Shown one piece after another: positions 26,380 to 37,244 of a stretch of DNA of 64,000 nt. Below the pieces are notes generated by a model that was given only the letters and a program-made list of their open reading frames with translations, made no database searches and was not told the origin of the DNA. Each line of letters starts with the position of its first letter. Positions within the stretch are counted from its first letter, which is position 1. Position numbers and translations under genes: made by a program. This DNA is from Zonotrichia leucophrys gambelii (taxonomy: Eukaryota > Chordata > Aves > Passeriformes > Passerellidae): positions 14,944,038-15,008,037 of the forward strand of contig NC_088173.1 in NCBI RefSeq assembly GCF_028769735.1, read 5' to 3'.

Positions 26380-27120
26380 GCAAAATCTTCTCCCCAGGGA
26401 GAAAAATAATGTTGTACAAACCCACTTTTCTCATCCGTATTCTTGTCATACTAAACTAGTATTGCAAAGAAAGAGTAGGAAAATACAATTTTTAATGAAA
26501 TTTGACTGTCACTCTACCATGTCGAGTACCATAGGTTCTCAGCCTGCACCTGTAACCTTTTTAAAAGGGCCTCTAACCAGCCAAATATTAGTTTGGACTC
26601 TAAGATTTGAAGCTGCAGCAAGAATGATACAGATACATTATTTTTCCCACCAGTCTGCAATAAGATTAAAAACATCGACTAAAATGTCCTGTACTGTTGG
26701 TATATCTGTTGGTCCTAAATCATTATACCATTTGATACCATCAGCAGTATGAATTATAATTTCCATTTGATCCAAAAAAGAAAGCTGTAATTTTTTCAGT
26801 ATATCAGTATGGATAAATTTCACATCCACATCTGCTAAGATTAGAGTTGTGGAAAAAGCATACTCTTCAGAAGATATTTCTCTTTAACAAGCCCTATAAA
26901 GGTGTCTGCCAGTTTTGTCTGGGATAGACAGCAGCTTCACAATAGCTAGTATGGGCTGTTTTGGATTTGTGCTGGCAGTAGTGTTGATAATACAGGCATG
27001 TTTTAGTTACTGCTGAGCAGAACTTACACGGAGTCAAGGATGTTGCTGGTTGTCACTCCACCCCTTCAAAAATGCCTACTGCTTTCTGGTTTAGGTTTTT
27101 TTCCCCCCAGTTCTATATCA
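26380..27120 (-). mobile_element. ERV/LTR-like retroelement remnant (minus)
   Basis: Read on the minus strand, roughly 27,110 down to 26,900 contains 'gctcagcagtaactaaaaca', 'agcacaaatccaaaacagcc', 'catactagctattgtgaa' and 'tctatcccagacaaaact'. I associate these words with a dispersed bird endogenous-retrovirus repeat. Below that (26,890-26,638) lies a short open frame, listed separately. Below 26,638 the sequence is anonymous. Ends and target-site duplication are not resolved. No gag, pol or env motif is certain and no intact viral gene is present. The family assignment is memory-based; another repeat class is possible. Confidence 0.45.
26638..26892 (-). pseudogene. Short unassigned open frame in ERV-like remnant
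   Basis: On the minus strand an uninterrupted frame runs from an in-frame stop near 26,893 to a stop at about 26,638, roughly 84 codons. It has no convincing initiator: the conventional start near 26,829 is a GTG. The C-terminal part is amphipathic and ends in Trp-Trp-Glu-Lys before the stop. I do not recognise the family. The adjacent repeat-like sequence suggests part of a decayed retroelement protein, but no reverse-transcriptase, integrase, protease or nucleocapsid signature is visible. A chance frame is possible. A plus-strand frame (26,372-26,752) overlaps it in antisense and has no support. Confidence 0.25.
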
Positions 27121-27685
27121 AGTCATTTCCATCTCTATTAAAGGATGTTCTAGCTGTACTTTTTACCAAGACTCTTTTTGTCCCTCCTTGTTTGAGGTTA
27201 AAAAGCATGGTTTGATCAGAGGACAGCACAAGAGACTGCTCTATGCTAAATTAGAAGGTTTCTCATGCCTTGCATTCCTGTCTCTTGATTGGTAGGATGT
27301 ATATTTTGATTTATTATTTAGAATCACCTCTCTACTGTATGTGAAAGCTACAGTTTTCAAAAATAAAAAATCAATTTAATGTCATTTTAGTAAGAAAATT
27401 GGTACATGTGTAAAAGTTCAGTGGCCATACTCATCTGAAAAGATCAACTAAACTTACTCTGTTCAAGGTACAAGTTTTCCATGTGTCAAAACAATGACAA
27501 CATCATCTATATTAATGTCAAGGTGCTTGATATCTAGGATTCAGCCATTATTGTTTTGATAAGAAAGCAAAAAAAATGATGTGAAATTATTTTAAATTCA
27601 ACTGGAGAATTTCAAGCCCTCTTTACACACATGCAATTCAAACATCAGATAAAATCCTAAAATAAGTGACAATGTTTGGCTGAGG

Positions 27686-27700
27686 AAAAAAAAAAAAAAA
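27686..27700 (+). repeat. A15 homopolymer
   Basis: Fifteen consecutive A; no element recognised around it. Confidence 0.9.
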
Positions 27701-28319
27701 GTAAAAAGTTGAGATTGTAGGTCCCCCAAAAAAATCCTTTAGAATCTTTTAGATGAATATTTCAGCTGATTTAATTTCACCCAGAAAACGCTGGAGAATA
27801 TACTTGAGTAGGATAGTAACAGTAATGTGCTCAAATTTCCACATAGCTAGTTTCAGAAAAACACATCCTACTTCTCCAGGCCCTTATTTTCATTAATGAT
27901 GACAAAGGATTGGATTTATATATTTTGCTTTCAGGTGTCCTCAAAGGCTTCATACCTTTCTGATTTTCTAAACAGTTTCAATATAAAGAACAGCAATCTG
28001 TACAGTAATTTTTATTCTGATCTTGCAATATTTTTATGTCCAATTCTAATGGATCTAATTTTCACTTTTAAAATCTTGTTTTACTTCAGACAAGTTAAGT
28101 TTGTTTGTACATATGCAGTACACAAAGCTCCTCTATACAAAAAGAAAGGGAGAGCTATAGTGCAAATAAGGCTCATAGACTTCTGTATGGATTACTCCTA
28201 ATGATGCTTATTACAGATATAAAAGTAACAACAGGCCAGTATCAGGTCACTCAGTACCAGACACTTCACACCAGTTACAGAAGTTTGCATCAGAAAAGGA
28301 ATTATAGAACAATTTTGGC

Positions 28320-28360
28320 AAAAAAAAAAAAAAAAACCCAACAAAAAATCCAACAAACTA
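28320..28360 (+). repeat. A17 run with A/C-rich continuation
   Basis: A17 at 28320-28336, then an AAC/CAAA-rich stretch, about 100 bp before the LTR-like block. The 203-codon plus-strand frame 28,105-28,716 runs straight through this run (a lysine block), which argues against it being a gene. Confidence 0.85.
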
Positions 28361-28598
28361 AAACCCACAGGATTAATGACACAGTAAGAAGATACATTTT
28401 TTTTTTTAACAAACAAGCAATGAATTTTAAGAGAGCAATTGGCCTTTGTAGACACGTGTTGTTATCCCATTGTTGTAATCATATTTCTAGAGTCCCAGAC
28501 CTTCTGGGAGGTTTTCTCACAAGCAGCTCTTCACAGCAGTGCTGTTCCTCATTCTTCATCAGGGCTCCTCCAAGGCTCTCCCTGATAGGCCAACCCCC

Positions 28599-28606
28599 TT
28601 TTATCC
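28599..28606 (-). promoter_or_regulatory. TATA-like box of the LTR
   Basis: Gataaaag on the minus strand, preceded about 20 bp upstream by ccaat (within 'tggccaatgaag'). Transcription, if any, would start about 25-30 bp further on, near 28,570, running leftward. The role is inferred from position inside the LTR-like block. Confidence 0.4.
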
Positions 28607-28691
28607 CAGTTGTCTTCATTGGCCACAGCTGCCACCCAATTAAGGACATCACAGCTGCAGCCCATTTAGAACAACTAGGATTGGGGCAAAC

Positions 28692-28802
28692 TTATACAAT
28701 ACATATATTTTACTGAGACTCACAGGCCATTTATACAATACATCTATTTTACTATGGCTCAAAGGCCACCTGTACAATACATACTAAGATTCAATGGCCA
28801 CC
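28692..28802 (-). repeat. 39-bp imperfect tandem repeat in U3-like region
   Basis: Three units in plus-strand coordinates: 28692-28730, 28731-28769 and a shortened 28771-28802. Each begins with t(t/g)(a)tacaatacat and ends with ggccat or ggccac. Units 1 and 2 differ at a handful of positions; unit 3 has lost about 7 bp. Tandem repeats in U3 often act as enhancer arrays, but activity here is unproven. Confidence 0.85.
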
Positions 28803-29278
28803 TATAGACGTGAATGTTGGAGATCCATGTTTGAACAGTTTAAGAGGCAGCCTTGCAGCTCTGATAACAATGCGGGTCTGCCAAACTAAGTCATGGTATT
28901 TATCAAAACACAATCAGTTACTTTTCAGCTCTGCTACAAGTCAAGGGGCTGCATGTTTCAACAATTTCCTTTCTGCCCCGTTTTCTCCTTTAAAGCAATT
29001 TTTAATTAACAGTTCCAGTAATTTGTATTTGATGTGCTACACAGAAATAGGCTTTATATGCACTATATGTCTAGTATTACCAGGACCATATAATTAAAGA
29101 ATTATACATCTGCTTTGGGAATATACTTCCTAATGCATAAACTAGAACTTTCAGAGCCACAGGACTAAACACACCTTTCAAAGCCAAAACGAACACAGAT
29201 AAACCTTCAAGGTTTGCCAGGTCTGCAGGGCTCTTTATCTGAACAGATGGATTGGTTGGTACAGTTTAGGAGTTCTGC

Positions 29279-29292
29279 TTTTTTTTTTTTTT
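29279..29292 (+). repeat. T14 homopolymer
   Basis: Fourteen consecutive T; no associated element recognised. Confidence 0.9.
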
Positions 29293-30810
29293 ACATTCCT
29301 TTTTAACAGTATGCCCCCTACCCTGTAAACAAGCCTCTAAGCAGAGAAAACAAAAAAATGTATTTAATGGCCCCCTGTTTGGTTTCATTATTTACACCCT
29401 TCACATGTACTTTCCCAGCTGAGTAATGCTCTTTGATGATTATATCTCCAAAGAACATTGCTGTGATCACGTAATATGCTGTGGAACCATAGATAATCAA
29501 TCAAAAGGACAGAAACAGAGAAAGCAACTTTCTGACTTTTTAAAAACTGATTTAGTTCTTATGAAAATGCAAAATTGACAGCTTTGGGATTGGAATAATC
29601 TTTCAAAAGATGAATAGGAATGGTGCAAATTATACAGTATTAAAGCAGTGTGTTCACCCCTGCAGGGATCACTCTTATAAGCTGAAGATGTACGTCTGTC
29701 TCCATAGTCCAGTGAGTCAAAGTCCTGATACATTTCTTCATTATTAGCATGGGAGCACCCTAGTAGTGGTTTTGTGGTATTGGCATTAGAAAACTAGGTG
29801 TTCTGGGAATATAGGCATCACCAATACATTTCAACTACTGTAAATGAGGGGGCCTTTGACACCTTGAAGCTGGTGAGATCAAAATTCTGACCTACTGTCC
29901 TCAAGAGGTGAAAACACTTTTACTACTAAACGTGATCTCACATGGCTATAAATATATTTGAAATCTGGTCTAGTTTAGCTTTGAGTTACAATTTCTCTAC
30001 ATAAAGAATTTGTATTGCTACTACCAAAAGTGACATGAGGCTGTGAAAATGCATACCTTATAGGCTTATTGGATGAAATCCAGTATGAATCACAAAGATT
30101 GATGATTAATCCTTATAACAATTTAAGTATAAGAATAAAAATAAAAATCAAAATAGATTTACAGTGATGGTTCATGCTAGAATAATTTAGTCATTACTAA
30201 TGCCCCTAGGACAATTTACTGTGTTTCATTTAAAAATCATACTCCTGAATATTTCTAGTTATCAATGTTCAAACTGTATTTTAAAATTTTCTAATTTTTC
30301 CACTCCACCCCTTTTAATTGCGTTTTGTTCTTCATCTTTTCAGGAAGACTTAGGGCTGAACAGCCACAGGTGCAGCTATTCACAATTCAAAATCAAAGTG
30401 GTATATTATTAAGATGAACTTCTTCAACGTTTCATTTGGTTTTAGTTTTTTCTCCAGCTGTTAACAGATGTGTTAGTAAAACTGGCAATTTCAGTAAAGC
30501 CATGGATTTACAATTATGATGATAATGCAAAATATTTTGGGGAAGCAGACCAATGTCTTTTTTCCCCCTAAACAAAAGATTAGAAAAGGTTCTAAGAATA
30601 GGACTTGAATTTAACCTTTTGGAACCTCATAAACAGATGAAATTTTGGGGCAGTGTTACTTGTCAAACCTGCTGGTCTTTGAAGCCAAAGGTCCCTAAGA
30701 GTCTAGATCTGTCAAGGTATGCTAGGGAATGAATGCTCACACAGTTTGAAATAATTTGTGATTAACAGAGTCATACCACAGGTCTCATCTATTTTTTAAG
30801 AGCGGTACCT

Positions 30811-31370
30811 TTCATGGTTTAGAAATGGTATTCCTCAGTTTAGTGCCCCAAGCATGATTCCAAAACCAGACACTGCTCACTCTGGCCTTCCCGCCGCCTT
30901 TTCCCCCTTCCCCTCCCTCCTGCATGGGATTGGAGAGGACTGGAGGAACAAAAGGCAAAGATCACAGGTTCCCATAGGAACAATTTACAGCAACATCAAT
31001 GAGATGAGGGAATGGACAATAACAACAAATACATTAATAACAAGTGCACAAAACAGAGAGTGCAGAGCTTGACCTGGCCACAGCCACAGCGTCCAAACTG
31101 CTCCCGATGGCTCAGGAGCAGAGTGGCCCTTGCTTGCTCCCCTGGAAGGACCCCCCTCTCCTGGGAAGCAAGAGAATTGCTTTGCCCCTCCTCGGGGAAT
31201 GATGTCTGCGTCCTAACTGAACACCCTTCCCAACCATGCCCCCTCCCAGCTACTGCAAAATATTTACTCTGTCCTGCTCAGTACCACAGATGTTTGTGGT
31301 CCTGTGACCATGCACCGAATCAGCTGAATCTAAGAGGGTGAATGCACGTGGTGACACCATAAACTTGTGT
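30811..31370 (-). mobile_element. Second LTR-like block (minus)
   Basis: Read on the minus strand, a GC-rich body (31,330-31,070) is followed by a T-rich 'gttattaatgtatttgttgt' segment, then 'ccagtcctctccaatcccat', a purine-rich 'ggagggaggggaaggggg', and the end 'ggggcactaaactgagga' ... 'atttctaaaccatgaa' at about 30,811. The last portion, with 'ctaaaccatga' as terminal sequence, is what I remember from avian ERV-type LTR U5 ends. The upstream edge near 31,345-31,400 is uncertain. No viral coding sequence adjoins it. A plus-strand frame of 109 codons (31,012-31,341) overlaps it in antisense and is disregarded. Confidence 0.45.
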
Positions 31371-31700
31371 TTCCAGGCCAGCAATATATTCTTTAGTACT
31401 GCAGATTTCACAGGACACACACGGATATAAAATCACAATCAATGATTAAGTTAAAAAGCAGTCACCACACCTCCTCTGCACTTTTTTGATAAATTAGGAA
31501 GCGAAAAGCATCCTGTTGGGAAGAGAACTGGCATAGAATTATGCTACATGAAGAATTTGAGCTCACTTCATACTTTTATCGAGTAACATTTGCAACTGAT
31601 TTTGCCTATTTAAAGTTGTAAAATCATCTACGGCATTAGGGTTTTTTTCTTTTTGAGTCTTTTTAGAAATGGAAATTAGCCTCTCTGGTAATATAATGTT

Positions 31701-31743
31701 AATATAATATATAATATAATATATAATATAATATATAATATAA
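31701..31743 (+). repeat. 12-bp AT minisatellite, about 3.6 copies
   Basis: The unit aatataatatat occurs exactly at 31701-31712, 31713-31724 and 31725-31736, with a partial fourth copy. A related sequence at 31,690-31,700 suggests an older, diverged unit. Composed solely of A and T and likely length-variable. Confidence 0.92.
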
Positions 31744-31759
31744 CCACCTAAAGGTGGTT
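31742..31759. repeat. 8-bp inverted repeat abutting the minisatellite
   Basis: Aaccacct (31742-31749) and aggtggtt (31752-31759) are perfect reverse complements with a 2-nt spacer. The first arm begins within the last repeat unit. Confidence 0.75.
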
Positions 31760-33845
31760 TTGTACCAATGATAAAATAGATACCATACAGATCGTGGGCA
31801 AAGCAATAGAACTACTTCTGTTTGGTTGACCTATCAGTGAATTTTAAATGTGAATGGGAAAAGGAAAATAATTGATTATCTAATTAATCTGATAAGGGAA
31901 TCACTAGACAAAAGAAATGAGAAATTAGAAGTCTGGGTAGGGCTTATGCTTGGCAAAGCCAAGTGGAAGAAAGGAACATGTTCTTAAATGAATATGACTT
32001 TAAATGCAGAATTCTAAAGATGGAGTATGCTTAGTATTAGGTGTTCATTATTCTTGTAAAGGAATTCTTGGTTAAAGGAACAAAAGTGAAACATATTTTG
32101 GTAAGTTTTCTGGAACACTTCCAAACCTCAAATCTCTCCCTCTTTCCACTACTATCTCTGAAGAAGAGAGATATAAAACCAGAATGGTCACAAAGTTTGC
32201 TAGCTCTGGAAATCTCTATAAGGTTATCTCTATTAAGTTACCTGGAAAGTGCCAGATGCCAGGAATAAACCCAGTTTTTCAGCATCTAGGATCTCAGCAG
32301 ACAGAGTACATGTATGGCAGCCATTGTGCCAGAGATGCAGAAACAGTGACAAGAGTCTGCACAGTTCCAGTGACCATAAAACACACAGGTGTGACATGAA
32401 GAAATCTGAACAAAGCATTTGTGTGAATGTTGACCACATTACCCTTTTATATTGGTTATTCATCCTGTGTGCATTTCTGAGTGGGCATACTAAACAGATC
32501 TTTCCACATCAGTTATCTACAAGAAGAAATATAATTATGGTTGAGCAGAGTAGTGTGCCTACTTCAGTTTTCACCATTTGCATTTAAAGCACAGTACAGT
32601 TTATGAATATCAAAAAGTTTTGTACACATTGTTTATGGGCTTATTTTTTTCCTGAAGAAAAAACATGTCATGTAGTCTCCAATTTCTTTCATTGTGTCAG
32701 GTTTCTTTCCTTTTGTTACAGAATTTCAAAATATTATATCAAAACAATTTCAAACAACTTTTATAAGATAACAATTTTGAACTATTTTTATGTAAAATCA
32801 AGTAATACATAAGTGGTTTGTGTAATGGGTAGCAAGTAAATACTAAAGCTATGATCCTTGAGAGAGATATTGTTGTTCAAAGTAGTAAGTGTTATGACTG
32901 TCATATAAAAGAGTAGGAAGAAAACAAAATAAACCCCACTTGGCATAAGAAAAGCTGGTGAGTTACAACAGACACACAAAATGTAATTCACAGTAAGTCC
33001 TACAGGACATGGCTTGAGTGCTGTAGAGTCACTCAAGCAGTATATTACCAGGGTCAGAGACTCAAACAGATGAATTCTGCCTTGGCCCATGGCTGCTCAA
33101 ATAATGCCTTTTGATTGATTCTGAAGCATTCAGATAAAAGGCCCTAGTGGCATATGCTTCCCATTGAAGAAACCTATTTTTTGAGCTGTTAAAAACTCCA
33201 GAGAGACATGAGTAAACATGGTAACACATGCAGAACAATTTAAAGTGTGACTTTAACTCACATTTTAAGAAGAAAGCTTTAAAACTTCCTGAGATGCCCA
33301 GGGCTTGAATGTTCATGTACTGAACTTACGGCATGTACAAAATGCACTGCTGCAAGTTCAGTATAAATGGAGTCTTTGGTGTGTGCAAATTGTCAGAGGG
33401 ACAAAACAAAGGAAATGTATTACCATTACATCATTTCCACAATATCCAGCTTTTGAGAAATAAGCTTTAGCCTATGCAATTTTACTTTACTCTTATCTTT
33501 GCTTTCTTGAGTTAACTGATACCATCACTTTCCAGGGGTAAATTCCACTGTAGTCAGATTCTCATCTACTTTTAACTCAGCATGTACAAATTTAGTTGTG
33601 GCTGCTTTTTAATCCGTACCTTTTTAGTTATCTGCTCTGTCCTTCCACTGAATATTTGACCTTCTTCTAGGAACTGTTGTGGAGAAGTAGTTTCTTACTG
33701 GTAGAAACATGCCAAAAAAGCCGGATCATAAAGTCACAGATGAAAGTGAACAAGCATTTTCCCCATTTTGTTACTACCACATAATATCAGTCTTCGTAGG
33801 ATGTGGTTACACACATCCTGTCTCAGCAGAGACAGCATTAAGCAA

Positions 33846-34238
33846 ATCATAGAATTGTGGAATTACAGAATATGCTGAGTTGGAAGGGACCCAATCATAA
33901 CTATCAAAATCCAAATCCTTGCCCTGCACAGGACACTCCAAGAGTCACACCATGTGCCTCAGACCATTGTCCAAACACTTGAACTCTGTCAGGCTGGTGC
34001 TCTGACCACTTCCCTGGGGAGCCTGCTCCAGTACCCAACCACTCTGGGCAAAAAGAAAATTCCTGATATTCCAACCTAAACCTCCCTTGACTCAGCTTCA
34101 TGCTGGTCCCTCGGGTTCTGCCACTGGTCATGAGAGGGAAGAGATTGGTACCTGTGCCTCCTCCTCTCCTCATGAGGATGCTGAAGACTGCTATGTGGTC
34201 TCCCCTTAATCTCCTCCATGCTGAGCAAACCAAATGTT
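33846..34238 (-). mobile_element. CR1 LINE, 3' end (minus)
   Basis: Reverse-oriented CR1. Its tail lies at the left: 'atcatagaattgtgg', then 'gagttggaagggaccca'. It continues through 'tgccctgcacaggacactcc', 'ggggagcctgctccagtacc', 'actctgggcaaaaagaaaat', 'atgaggatgctgaagactgc' and 'ggtctccccttaatctcctc', the reverse complement of the CR1 3' UTR. Similarity fades after about 34,238, the 5' truncation point. Only untranslated sequence is present; an antisense frame of 109 codons across it is not a gene. Confidence 0.95.
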
Positions 34239-34857
34239 CTAGCTGTTTAGAACTGTTAGATTCTGAGTTTTCAGGTGCTTCACTGAATCATTCTCCCTAA
34301 GGATGTCAACTGAATCAACTCACAAAATAATTATATATTTTATTATTCTTGTTGGGAAGTTGTTTGTCTGCCAAGTGCTAGCCAGTCATAAGAACAAACT
34401 AAACCAACTCCTTCCTTTAACAGACTCCTGTTCTAGGTATCATATTCAGCCCATGTCTGGGTTTATATTTACATTTACATATCTGCTCCATTTATTATTG
34501 AAATTGGTAATGCTTCATTGAAAGTCTGCACAAAATTGTTCAGCTGTCCCCCTCCTCCCCCATCTTCAGTCATAATCACAAGAATTGTGCTCTCCTTGCC
34601 TCATTATCTGTTTTTTGTTGTTTCATTATCATTTCATCCTCTGGGAGTGGGAAAGGTTAATGCAAGACCACCTCTCCTGATTATATGTGTCAGGCGATCC
34701 TACAAATGATGTGCTGAAGTCATGGAATAGCAACTCTGCACCCTCTGGTGTCAGATCTTTCCAGTGTGGTCTGACATAACCGCTAAGATAGGGATCAGAA
34801 CAGTTATGGGAAAGAAAAGCAATGAAACATGTTAGGGAATAGGATAAAAATTGCAAT

Positions 34858-34884
34858 ACAAAGTTACATTCCTTGTAACTTTGT
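34858..34884. repeat. Perfect 10-bp inverted repeat, 7-nt loop
   Basis: Acaaagttac (34858-34867) and gtaactttgt (34875-34884) are exact reverse complements around 'attcctt'. Not part of any recognised element and lacking a terminator-type context. Confidence 0.8.
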
Positions 34885-37202
34885 TTGATCCATTTAGGTA
34901 TGGTTCAAGCATTCCAGCTTGCTATGGACGTCTACAGCTTGTAGCAAGTTAAATCAAGGGCATCCTTTTGGGTTACATTTTAATAGCCATTGGAATTAAT
35001 TCCATCTGCCTTTAATTTCTATTGGATAGTTAAGTATTGTGTTAGAAGTGCATCCTGAGTTTGCTGTTTCATGCTTCATTTTGAAGAATACTTGCTTGTG
35101 ACTATTATTTAACTCCTTACAAAAATAATTAAAAGAGTGACAAATGTGTACAAACAAATGTTTCATTCCAATATGCAGATCACAATGTTTGATCTGTTTT
35201 TCACTTGTTTTTAATTGAAGTTCTGTAACTAACATTGCCTCTGTGTCCAGATGAGTGATGTAGAGTCAACAGTTCTAAAATAAGGATGGAAATGTATTTT
35301 TTTCAGAACACTTCATAGTCAAGATTTCAATCAAAAAATGAAAAATCATACTAGAAGCACTCCCTTACTACCTTCATGGGTGGGACATACTGGACCATGA
35401 AACATTTTAATGGGACAGTGCAGAGGCATTTACCTTCCACTTAAGTGGAAGGGCAAATAAACTTTTACCATGATTTCTCTTGCCAACCTTGCCAATGTTT
35501 TGAGATCAGCTGACTTCTCCTCGGGAGGCAGGTGTCTCGGCCTTGACTACAGAAGAAAAACCACAGGCCTCACTTTTGTCTGATGTGAGATAGGTTAAAT
35601 GAGTCTTACAAGAGAGTCTTAAAATAGACATAGAATGTAAGATCAGGAAATCTGCACATGATCCCAAATTATCCATAGATGCTGTGTGATCTTGATTTGA
35701 TATTGTTTTGCCTCCACAGGTAAAATTAGTAAGTGGGAGAAATGGAGCCACATTTGTTGAAAAGTCTGGTGTACAGTGGGAATAAATTATTATTGTGTGA
35801 AAATAGTAACATTCTATCAAAAACACTGTAGGAGGTTGAAATAAAACTAATGGTTATTTAAAAATGAATGCTATGAGATGCACTTATGGAGGTAAACTAA
35901 AGATTCCTATTGGAAGCACAGCATTAGAGAATGATAATAAACAGTAACTAGAAAAAACCTCAGTTATAACATCCTGTCTTGTGCAAAAAGCTTGCTTCTA
36001 ATGGACAAGAATTTTTTCAAAACATCACTTAAACATGATTCACATTACATAAAAAGCATTTGAAGGGTTTTTTTACTCTTATTTGTGTTACGTAAAAAGA
36101 AATTTTTGCCATTAAGGGAGAATAGAAGATTAAAAGATTAAATCAGCCCAAATCACAAAATTATCACAACAAAATTATTAATGATGGACAAATGGGACCC
36201 CATTCCTTTTTTTCCCCCCTTAAACTTTATGATTATATTTAGTGAGAAGAGTTAGTATTTTTTAAACTCCTTGCTCCTTCAGGCTAATGACTTAAGAATG
36301 CTATCCTTGTAACCACAGATATAGCTATGATCAATTATTTAAAATGCCTTTCTTTTCTCCCCCACCTTCTGGGTTTTTTTGGTAGAATTCACTGTAGCAC
36401 TCACTCAGACCCTGCTGGTACAAATCAGTTTTCACAGAGAGAAGGTGATTTACCACTGGATGCGCTTGGCCATCTGCAGTTTTCCAGCCTAAATATTTTG
36501 TGCAATTCTCCTTTGGCACTTCTAGCAAATATTTTATTTCCTTCTATGCTAAACACATTTGTGAGCTTCACATTTAGTCCTTATTCCACAAACTCTTAGA
36601 CTGACTTAATGTTATTGTTCCTTATGAGGAAATTTTCCTTTCTACCTGTTTAAATGATGACACTTCTAAGCAGCAGGTGATTTTCTGGATTAAAAAGAAG
36701 TCATTCTTGAGTACTGACCTCCTAGAGATTTAGAATAAACCCCACAGCTTTACATTTCCTAGGGTTACAAAGTGAAAAAAGGAAGTTGTTCTGAAAGCCC
36801 TTACTTCCAGGAGCTTGCTGCTGCTGGGAACAGTCAGCAGCAAGAACATCAGGGGAATGGGTATGCCAAGGTCCATAGCCTGCAAGTAGGTATGTGAGCA
36901 AAGGCGAGGAAACGTGGTTGCACTAGAAACTTGTCACATTGGTGGAAGGAAGGGAGCAGTATTTCTATTACCATATGTAAGGATAATTAGAAAAAAAAAA
37001 TACTTTAGTAATGTGCAAGAAGTGAAATGAGAGGATGTAGGAATTGAATTTTCTGCATTCTGTATTTCAAATTCAATCAGCAATTACCCCTTTATGCCTT
37101 TATGTAGCCATAGAACCAAGAGAAAGTACACATAACAAGATCATCCATCATCCAAGTGAGGAAATGTAAGTTGTCTTTGTGGTTCTGGGTTTGTGGTCTT
37201 GG

Positions 37203-37244
37203 GTTTTTTTTGGGGGGGGGGGGTTAGTTGGTTTTTTTTTTTTT
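37203..37244 (+). repeat. Adjacent T8, G12 and T13 homopolymers
   Basis: T8 (37204-37211) leads into G12 (37212-37223), then 'ttagttgg' and T13 (37232-37244). Length errors are common in such tracts in both short- and long-read assemblies. Confidence 0.9.

Larger units (their letters stand above)
28457..28890 (-). mobile_element. LTR-like element with TATA-type box (minus)
   Basis: Read on the minus strand, the block has LTR architecture. First comes a U3-like part with a 39-bp tandem repeat (28,802-28,692). Then come 'aaatgggctgcagctgtgat', 'gtccttaattgggtggcagc' and 'tggccaatgaagacaactgg' (with a CCAAT core), then a TATA-like gataaaag, then an R/U5-like part 'gaacagcactgctgtgaaga' and 'tgcttgtgagaaaacctccc'. 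The downstream edge is plausibly the TG at 28,457-28,458 (plus-strand reading). The far edge and target duplication are unresolved. No AATAAA was seen in the U5-like part. It resembles passerine solo LTRs as I remember them. No internal viral genes are attached, so it is probably a solo LTR. Confidence 0.55.

Noticed and set aside
26372..26752. 126-codon plus-strand frame
   Set aside because: Antisense to the ERV-like remnant; no motif.
28105..28716. 203-codon plus-strand open frame, the longest in the window
   Set aside because: It runs through an A17 homopolymer and then antisense through an LTR-like block; no protein motif is present.
28692..28802. Regular ~39-bp units considered as a CRISPR-like array
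   Set aside because: The units are contiguous and imperfect, with no spacers, and the genome is vertebrate; it is a tandem repeat in an LTR-like U3.
32249..32587. 112-codon plus-strand frame
   Set aside because: Overlaps two other plus-strand frames and one minus-strand frame; no conserved motif or splice context.
33904..34233. 109-codon minus-strand frame
   Set aside because: Lies wholly within the CR1 3' UTR, which is non-coding.
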